Positions 1-4,144 of a DNA stretch of 10,895 nt are shown piece after piece. Within the stretch, counting starts at the first letter, position 1. Each line of letters opens with the position of its first letter. Under the pieces are notes generated by a model, which was not told the DNA's origin, searched no databases, and saw nothing but the letters and a program-made list of their open reading frames with translations. Both the position numbers and the translations under genes were made by a program. Source of the stretch: an uncultured Bacteroidia bacterium (lineage in GTDB: Bacteria; Bacteroidota; Bacteroidia; Bacteroidales; Prolixibacteraceae); NCBI GenBank assembly GCA_903859795.1, contig CAIOOC010000041.1, forward strand, positions 1 through 10,895. The letters run 5' to 3'.

Positions 1-210
1 GTAATGTTGCTCCGGTGATTTATATTCTTGCGAAGGTAATGAGTAATCTCGTGAAGGTGATTAGTAATGTTGCTCCGGTGATTTATATTCTTGCGAGGGT
101 AATGAGAAATCTCGTGAAGGTGATTTGTAATGTTGCTCCGGCGATTTATATTCTTGCGAGGGTAATGAGTAATCTCGTGAAGGTGATCTGTAATGTTGCT
201 CCGGTGATTC
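1..210. repeat. Nested tandem array: 63-bp units each made of three diverged 21-bp subunits
   Basis: Copies start at 1, 64, 127 and 190, so the period is exactly 63 bp. The fourth copy keeps its first 21-bp subunit (190-210) and then decays. Within a unit, the three 21-mers (at 1, 22 and 43 of the unit) are recognisably related, sharing a core like GTAAT..T.C...GGTGAT. Copies differ at only a few positions, so the 63-bp duplication is recent compared with the 21-bp one. The array runs off the left edge. Both strands have open frames through it because 21 and 63 are multiples of 3; read on the minus strand it gives a heptad such as SPSRDYS. I see no start, ribosome site or domain to support a gene, and the minus-strand frame passes through the trpB terminator and stops at 61-63. 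I treat it as intergenic repeat DNA. Confidence 0.9.
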
Positions 211-240
211 ATCCCGTGAGTTTAATGAAAAATTACGAAT

Positions 241-280
241 AAAAAATAAACCCCGAAACCAAAAATTAGTGGTTTCGGGG
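241..280 (-). terminator. Rho-independent terminator downstream of trpB
   Basis: A perfect 10-bp stem, CCCCGAAACC (251-260) with GGTTTCGGGG (271-280), encloses a 10-nt loop. Read on the minus strand it is followed at once by TTTATTTTTT (250-241). This is the classic hairpin plus U-tract, oriented for transcripts coming from trpB, whose stop codon lies about 140 nt upstream. On the plus strand the stem is followed only by TTGTTAAGTA, so plus-strand termination would be weaker. Confidence 0.88.
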
Positions 281-359
281 TTGTTAAGTATAACATACCG
301 GAATAGTCGGCTTTGAATGCCGGGTTTTAAGCAATAAAATTTACATTTCACCTAAAAGC

Positions 360-404
360 CTACAGCCTAATAGTCTACAGCCTAATAGTCTACAGCCTAA
401 TAGC
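360..404. repeat. Three tandem copies of a 15-bp unit
   Basis: The unit CTACAGCCTAATAGT occurs at 360-374 and 375-389, with a third copy at 390-404 differing only in its last base (C). Degenerate fragments flank it on both sides (CCTAAAAGC before, CTATTCAC after). It lies between the trpB stop codon and the trpB terminator, so it is transcribed into the trpB 3' untranslated region. No function can be read from it. Confidence 0.9.
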
Positions 405-418
405 CTATTCACAAACGC

Positions 419-1621
419 CTATTCAGGCAATCCAAAAGTGTCAACTACGAAATCGATGTCTTTATCTCCTCGTCCGCTCAGATTGATTAAAATCGATTCT
501 CTTGGATTTTGCTTCGCCAGTTTCAGTGCGTAAGCCACGGCATGAGCGCTCTCCAATGCAGGAATTATCCCTTCCTGTCGGCTTAGTTCATAAAATGCAT
601 CAATTGTCTCATCATCTGTTGCTGTTTCGTAGGATACTCTTTTCCAGTCCTTTAACATGCTATGTTCAGGTCCGACGCCTGGATAATCCAATCCGCTGGC
701 CACTGAATAAACCGGAGATGGTTCCCCTTTCTCATCCTGAAGCAGATAACATTTAAACCCATGGATCATACCAGGTGTTCCAAGTGTCATTGTTGCTGCA
801 TGGTCACCAAGATTTAGTGACCGTCCTGATGGCTCTACACCGTAAAGTTTAACATCCTTCTCCTCCAGAAAAGCAGAAAATATCCCCATTGCATTGCTTC
901 CTCCACCAACGCAAGCCACAACACTGTCGGGTAGTTCTCCGGTCATATCAAGGAATTGTTCTTTTGCTTCAATTCCAACAACGCGCTGAAAATCACGAAC
1001 CATCATTGGGAACGGGTGAGGGCCAACAACAGAGCCGATGCAGTAGATGCTGTTTTCAAAATCCTGCATATATGCGCCAAAAGCAGAATCTACGGCCTCT
1101 TTTAGCGTTTTTAAACCAAATGATACAGGAACAACCTTAGCTCCAAGGATTTTCATCCTTACAACATTCGGATGTTCCTTTATGATATCCACTTCTCCCA
1201 TATGAATTTCGCATTCAAGTCCGAAATAGGCTGCTGCTGTGGCAAGTGCAACACCATGTTGTCCGGCACCTGTTTCTGCAATAAGTTTTTTCTTCCCAAG
1301 ATATTTGGCTAAAAGGGCTTCTCCCATGCAATGGTTGAGTTTGTGGGCGCCGGTATGGTTCAGATCTTCACGTTTTAAATATATTCGTCCTCCATATTTC
1401 GTAGACAGCCTGTTGCAAAAATATACAGGGGTTGGTCGGCCCTGATAATGCTTACGAATACTCCGCAATTCTGAAATAAAATTGTGCGATTTACTGATCG
1501 AATAATAAGCATCGGTAATTTTCTCCATCTCAGTCTGAAGTTGTGGAGGGATAAAACTTCCGCCGTAATCCTCGAAAAAGCCTTCGTGATTTGGATAATT
1601 TTTAAAATAGTTTGTAGTCAT
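419..1621 (-). CDS. trpB: Tryptophan synthase beta chain, stand-alone
   Basis: This is the pyridoxal-phosphate enzyme that joins indole and L-serine to make L-tryptophan, normally in an alpha2beta2 complex with TrpA in the cytoplasm. At 400 aa it has the usual full TrpB length. Visible motifs: LKREDLNHTGAHK, with the PLP Schiff-base lysine at K94; AETGAGQHG, with the catalytic glutamate E116; the phosphate-binding loop CVGGGSN at about 237-243; GLDYPGVGPEH; EGIIPALESAHA; and C-terminal NLSGRGDKD. The ATG at 1621 begins MTTNYFKNYP; no clear Shine-Dalgarno precedes it. The residue matching Salmonella R141, which salt-bridges to D305 in the closed state, is lysine here (K148), while the aspartate and K174 (the K167 equivalent) are kept. 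No trpA, trpC, trpD or trpE is adjacent; the gene has its own terminator and a 541-bp upstream gap, so it appears monocistronic. It may be a second TrpB besides one in a trp operon elsewhere, which cannot be seen here. Confidence 0.95.
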   Translation of the reverse strand: MTTNYFKNYPNHEGFFEDYGGSFIPPQLQTEMEKITDAYYSISKSHNFISELRSIRKHYQGRPTPVYFCNRLSTKYGGRIYLKREDLNHTGAHKLNHCMGEALLAKYLGKKKLIAETGAGQHGVALATAAAYFGLECEIHMGEVDIIKEHPNVVRMKILGAKVVPVSFGLKTLKEAVDSAFGAYMQDFENSIYCIGSVVGPHPFPMMVRDFQRVVGIEAKEQFLDMTGELPDSVVACVGGGSNAMGIFSAFLEEKDVKLYGVEPSGRSLNLGDHAATMTLGTPGMIHGFKCYLLQDEKGEPSPVYSVASGLDYPGVGPEHSMLKDWKRVSYETATDDETIDAFYELSRQEGIIPALESAHAVAYALKLAKQNPRESILINLSGRGDKDIDFVVDTFGLPE

Positions 1622-1711
1622 CTGTTTATATGTTTAATAAGTGATACATTACAACTTATGATCCGCATGCCTTGACGCAGATATCTTTCAGATTAATTAT
1701 TACTCAAACTT

Positions 1712-1719
1712 CAAAATTA
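1712..1719 (-). promoter_or_regulatory. Possible Bacteroidota -7 box for trpB
   Basis: The minus strand reads TAATTTTG, an exact match to the Bacteroidota sigma-ABfrA -7 consensus TAnnTTTG, about 90 bp upstream of the trpB start in AT-rich DNA. No TTG sits at the expected -33 distance, so the support is one short motif only. Confidence 0.25.
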
Positions 1720-1847
1720 AAAAAATGATCCATATTACTTCTACCCATTTAAATAAATTTGTAATTAATTTCGTTTATTTTAAATCAATGAGTTTTGAGT
1801 ATTGGCTTCCTCCTTACAAATTGAAAGTAATCAGGCTGAATCATTGC

Positions 1848-2012
1848 CTACCAGGCTGGTGGAGGTGCAGAAGAAGATTGCGCCTGTGCCCTGTTTGGGT
1901 TGCTCAGAAGTATCATTGTAGTGGCAGCGGAGATGACAAAATACCTGTTTATTTTGGGGCTACTTTGCGTTTAATTTAGGGGAATCAGGAATCTTAATGT
2001 CTCGAATTTCAT
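1848..2012 (-). pseudogene. Broken small secreted-peptide-like reading frame upstream of trpB
   Basis: On the minus strand an ATG at 2012, preceded by GGACGAAG, reads MKFETLRFLIPLN and then meets a TAA (1971-1973). The same frame continues open to a TAG at 1848-1850: a hydrophobic stretch YFVISAATTMILL, then SNPNRAQAQ resembling a signal-peptidase site, then SSSAPPPAW. Starting only at the internal ATG (1916) would leave 22 residues. A neighbouring frame reads an acidic piece RILDEDEIRDIKIPDSP (about 2028-1978) before a TAG. The composition is that of a small exported Bacteroidota protein with one or more lesions, but no family is recognised and overlapping plus-strand frames are also open. 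It could be chance, or an upstream leader of trpB (a TGG Trp codon directly precedes the TAG). Confidence 0.25.
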
Positions 2013-2063
2013 CTTCGTCCAGGATCCTATTTGTGTAGGTTATGTTTTATGATTTATTTCTAT

Positions 2064-2105
2064 GGAGACGCACAGCTGTGCGTCTCTACACAGCTGTGCG
2101 TCTCC
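2064..2105. repeat. 42-bp double palindrome (REP-like element)
   Basis: Positions 2065-2086 form a perfect 22-bp palindrome around CAGCTG (GAGACGCACAG and its complement). Its right part, CACAGCTGTGCGTCTC, is repeated 18 bp later (2071-2086 and 2089-2104). As a result 2064-2080 and 2089-2105 are also perfect 17-bp inverted repeats around an 8-nt spacer, so the element can fold in two alternative ways. It lies about 58 nt past the stop of the T9SS-protein gene on the same transcript side. There is no T-tract after it in either direction, so it is not a classic terminator, although a stable RNA hairpin could protect the 3' end. Confidence 0.9.
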
Positions 2106-2162
2106 ACAATGTCTGGCATCTCAACAGGTCAATTTTATATTTAAATGCAAGGTAGTTTCGCA

Positions 2163-3872
2163 TTACAACCCTGCCAGAATTTTAAACGTATGCATACCTT
2201 TCGTGTCTATAACTGTCAACAGGTACAATCCGGGTTTCAGGTTGGGGGTTTGAAGAATATTCAGGTTTCCTTCGCTCAGATTTTTCAGTAGCACAACCCT
2301 GCCCAGAACGTCGAAAAGTGTCGCCCTGGCATGATTGCTCACCTCTCCTTCTATCCGGATTCCAATATTTGGCACGGCATAGGCAATAAATTGATTTGCT
2401 GCAATTACATCGTTTATTTCGCTGATGATATCCCCGGCATGCAGCTGGAAACGGTCGTTAATTACCGAGTTTTCAGGTATAGTTACCCTGTACTCATCTT
2501 TTGAGAGATCGGTAAACGTTTTGGTTAGCTTATCTTCAAGGATTACTTTGCAATTGGCCGGCAGGTTCAATAATTCAGAGGAGAAAACGACTTCGCCACC
2601 CGTTTTGAAATCAAGCCCTACCGGGATGATCATTGCATTTAATTCGTTATCAGGCAACGCCTGAATTGCAAACGGAATGCCGTTATCTTCAACTAATCGG
2701 GTATAAATCACTAAATCGGATGTTCCTTTGAGTATCCCTGCATCGTAATTAGGATCTAACCCTTTGGTCATATTGCTGTTAAAGGCTATCATAGTTGAGC
2801 TGACCAGATTCCCTGCTGCCGTTTTTACCAGGATCGCTGGCCATGGTACGCCGGCTGATTTAAAAGTAAGATTAGGTGCATGAAGCTGCATAGCCCGATT
2901 GAACACAAGGGAAGTGGCATTGGTATTCATTTTTACCATAAATGCCTGACCTTGCTGAATATCGTAATCAGCAGTAAAATCCATCGACAGATTTCCTATC
3001 ATTTTATAGTGTCCGTTTTGTCCATTGCTCGCGTCTCCATCTGACCAGACATAAATATAACCATAGGCAGGATCAATATTACTATTACCGGAAGATGCAT
3101 TGACAGACAGAAAACTTGCACTGCCTACGGCGCTGTTTTCTGTTATCCCCATTGCAGAAGTATAAGGATTTCCAACGCTGTTCCATTTGCCCTTAACGAG
3201 ATTTGTCATGGTCTGGTCACCGGTCTGAAGCGAACCATGAAAGGTAACAGCGGCATTATCGGCAGGCGGATTTGTTCCCTGCAAGCGCATGGAGAATCCT
3301 TTACCACCACCTAAATTTCCGGTTGGACCACTGGCAGAAGGAGTACTCCAGGAATTGGCCACAGGATCATAATCCAAAATACCTCTGACAGTTACACCGG
3401 AGACATCTTTTGAGGCAATACGGGAATTGTTTGTCAAAAAGCCGGAAACCGTTTGTCCCGATAAAGGTGAGGATATAATGTTCCACTTCCCTGCCGCTAT
3501 CCAGCGTTCTGCTTCAGCAGATCCAATGCCTGTTGCAGAACCAGCAATCAATGAACTTGTTCCGGCCGCTGTGCTATGGACGATTACGCCATTTGTGCCG
3601 GCGGATTGATTATTAGTCAGTAATTCGTTCACGGTGAGACATGTCGTAGGTGTCAGTGCGAGCGAGGAATTGTTCCCGATGATTAGATTAGCCAGTTTGG
3701 CCAGATTCACCGGACTCTCGCTGGTAAGGGTAAAATTGCCATTGTTTACTATCCAATAATTTCCTGATGTACTCACGATTTGAGCGCCGTTATTGAAGAT
3801 ACTTCCGGTTTGTGCATAACTTTGTATGATGCAAAGCATCACCACTGCGAAAAGTATGAGTTTCTGTATCAT
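2163..3872 (-). CDS. Secreted surface protein with T9SS type A-like C-terminal sorting domain
   Basis: I choose the ATG at 3872, giving 569 aa, because it opens with a clean signal peptide: MIQK, then a hydrophobic core LILFAVVMLCII, then a cleavage site SYAQ near residue 21. The frame is open 37 codons further upstream to 3983, but that extension is polar, has no signal sequence and reads through a small hairpin. The mature part is rich in Gly, Ser, Asn and Thr, with phrases such as GKWNIISSP, GGGKGFSMRL and GKWNSVGNPYTS, seen in beta-rich Bacteroidota outer-surface proteins; no enzyme motif is visible. The last 75 residues fit a T9SS sorting domain: TLFDVLGRVVLLKNL, then LKPGLYLLTV, ending TFKILAGL. 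In known systems this domain sends the protein across the outer membrane and is cleaved as the protein is anchored or released. The usual YPNP-type opening is weak here (AVPNIG). Function is otherwise unknown; it may partner the 931-aa surface protein upstream. Confidence 0.85.
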   Translation of the reverse strand: MIQKLILFAVVMLCIIQSYAQTGSIFNNGAQIVSTSGNYWIVNNGNFTLTSESPVNLAKLANLIIGNNSSLALTPTTCLTVNELLTNNQSAGTNGVIVHSTAAGTSSLIAGSATGIGSAEAERWIAAGKWNIISSPLSGQTVSGFLTNNSRIASKDVSGVTVRGILDYDPVANSWSTPSASGPTGNLGGGKGFSMRLQGTNPPADNAAVTFHGSLQTGDQTMTNLVKGKWNSVGNPYTSAMGITENSAVGSASFLSVNASSGNSNIDPAYGYIYVWSDGDASNGQNGHYKMIGNLSMDFTADYDIQQGQAFMVKMNTNATSLVFNRAMQLHAPNLTFKSAGVPWPAILVKTAAGNLVSSTMIAFNSNMTKGLDPNYDAGILKGTSDLVIYTRLVEDNGIPFAIQALPDNELNAMIIPVGLDFKTGGEVVFSSELLNLPANCKVILEDKLTKTFTDLSKDEYRVTIPENSVINDRFQLHAGDIISEINDVIAANQFIAYAVPNIGIRIEGEVSNHARATLFDVLGRVVLLKNLSEGNLNILQTPNLKPGLYLLTVIDTKGMHTFKILAGL

Positions 3873-3939
3873 AATTTTAAGGATTATTTTGCTTGTTTTA
3901 GACTGGTTATTCATTTGTTTGGGTTTCATTGTTTGTGCT

Positions 3940-3955
3940 CCGCAGTTCTCTGCGG
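3940..3955. other. Small hairpin in the leader of the T9SS-protein gene
   Basis: CCGCAG (3940-3945) and CTGCGG (3950-3955) form a 6-bp G+C-rich stem with a TTCT loop, inside a stretch where a GC(A/G)GTTCT(C/T)TGC-like motif is repeated in tandem (ending near 3970). It lies 68-83 nt upstream of the preferred start codon, so it would be in the 5' untranslated leader. It may be a fragment of an intergenic repeat. Confidence 0.45.
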
Positions 3956-4054
3956 TTCTTTGCGACTTCTTTTCGTTCATCAATGTTCATAATTTTATTC
4001 CAATCAATTTTTGAATAAAAAAAAACACCAGTTGCAAATATCTGCCGAAAAATA

Positions 4055-4138
4055 TCTGAACTGTGATTTACCTGATTTGTATGATTATTTTGATTAAAAA
4101 AACATACTCATAAAAATCATCATTAATCACAGTTCAGA
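4055..4138. repeat. 84-bp element bounded by 14-bp perfect inverted repeats
   Basis: TCTGAACTGTGATT (4055-4068) and AATCACAGTTCAGA (4125-4138) are exact reverse complements separated by 56 bp of AT-rich DNA. The interior has further pairing on the minus strand (GTATG with CATAC, GATTT with AAATC), so the whole element can fold as one long interrupted hairpin. Its right edge is only 6 bp past the stop codon of the 931-aa protein, so it forms that gene's 3' end and could act as an RNA stabiliser or a terminator; it is not followed directly by a T-run. Its shape also fits a MITE- or REP-like mobile repeat, but no target-site duplication is obvious. Confidence 0.85.
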
Positions 4139-4144
4139 CAAGTG

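Larger units (their letters stand above)
1622..2162. other. 541-bp gap between the T9SS-protein gene and trpB; no confident gene
   Basis: The stretch has three parts. About 1622-1800 is very AT-rich and directly precedes trpB, so it should hold the trpB promoter and leader. About 1820-2040 is richer in G+C and looks like decayed coding DNA: short open pieces occur in several frames on both strands, none complete (see the pseudogene entry). From 2064 to 2105 lies a strong palindromic repeat. I see no tRNA cloverleaf, no T-box-like signature and no trp-attenuator with an adjacent terminator; the only long T-run on the minus strand (about 1719-1725) has no convincing stem before it. Confidence 0.7.

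Noticed and set aside
15..242. Plus-strand 75-aa frame through the same array
   Set aside because: It mirrors the repeat on the other strand, with no independent evidence for translation.
61..351. Minus-strand 96-aa frame ending in SPSRDYS-type heptads
   Set aside because: It translates the trpB terminator hairpin and then the 63-bp array; it has no ribosome site and no recognisable start, so it is an accident of repeat length.
1933..1974. Plus-strand MTKYLFILGLLCV, resembling the start of a signal peptide
   Set aside because: It ends after 13 residues with no continuation in frame, and every accepted gene here is on the minus strand.
1725..1979. Plus-strand 84-aa frame with a WW pair upstream of trpB, considered as a trp leader peptide
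   Set aside because: It is on the strand opposite to trpB, has no domain or ribosome site, and overlaps other equally open frames.
3873..3983. 37-codon N-terminal extension of the T9SS protein
   Set aside because: The extension is polar and would place the signal peptide internally; it also reads through a hairpin-forming repeat.
4017..4025. Run of nine A upstream of the T9SS gene, considered as a phase-variable tract or a minus-strand terminator U-tract
   Set aside because: It is not in a coding region or at a defined promoter spacing, and no strong stem directly precedes it on the minus strand.
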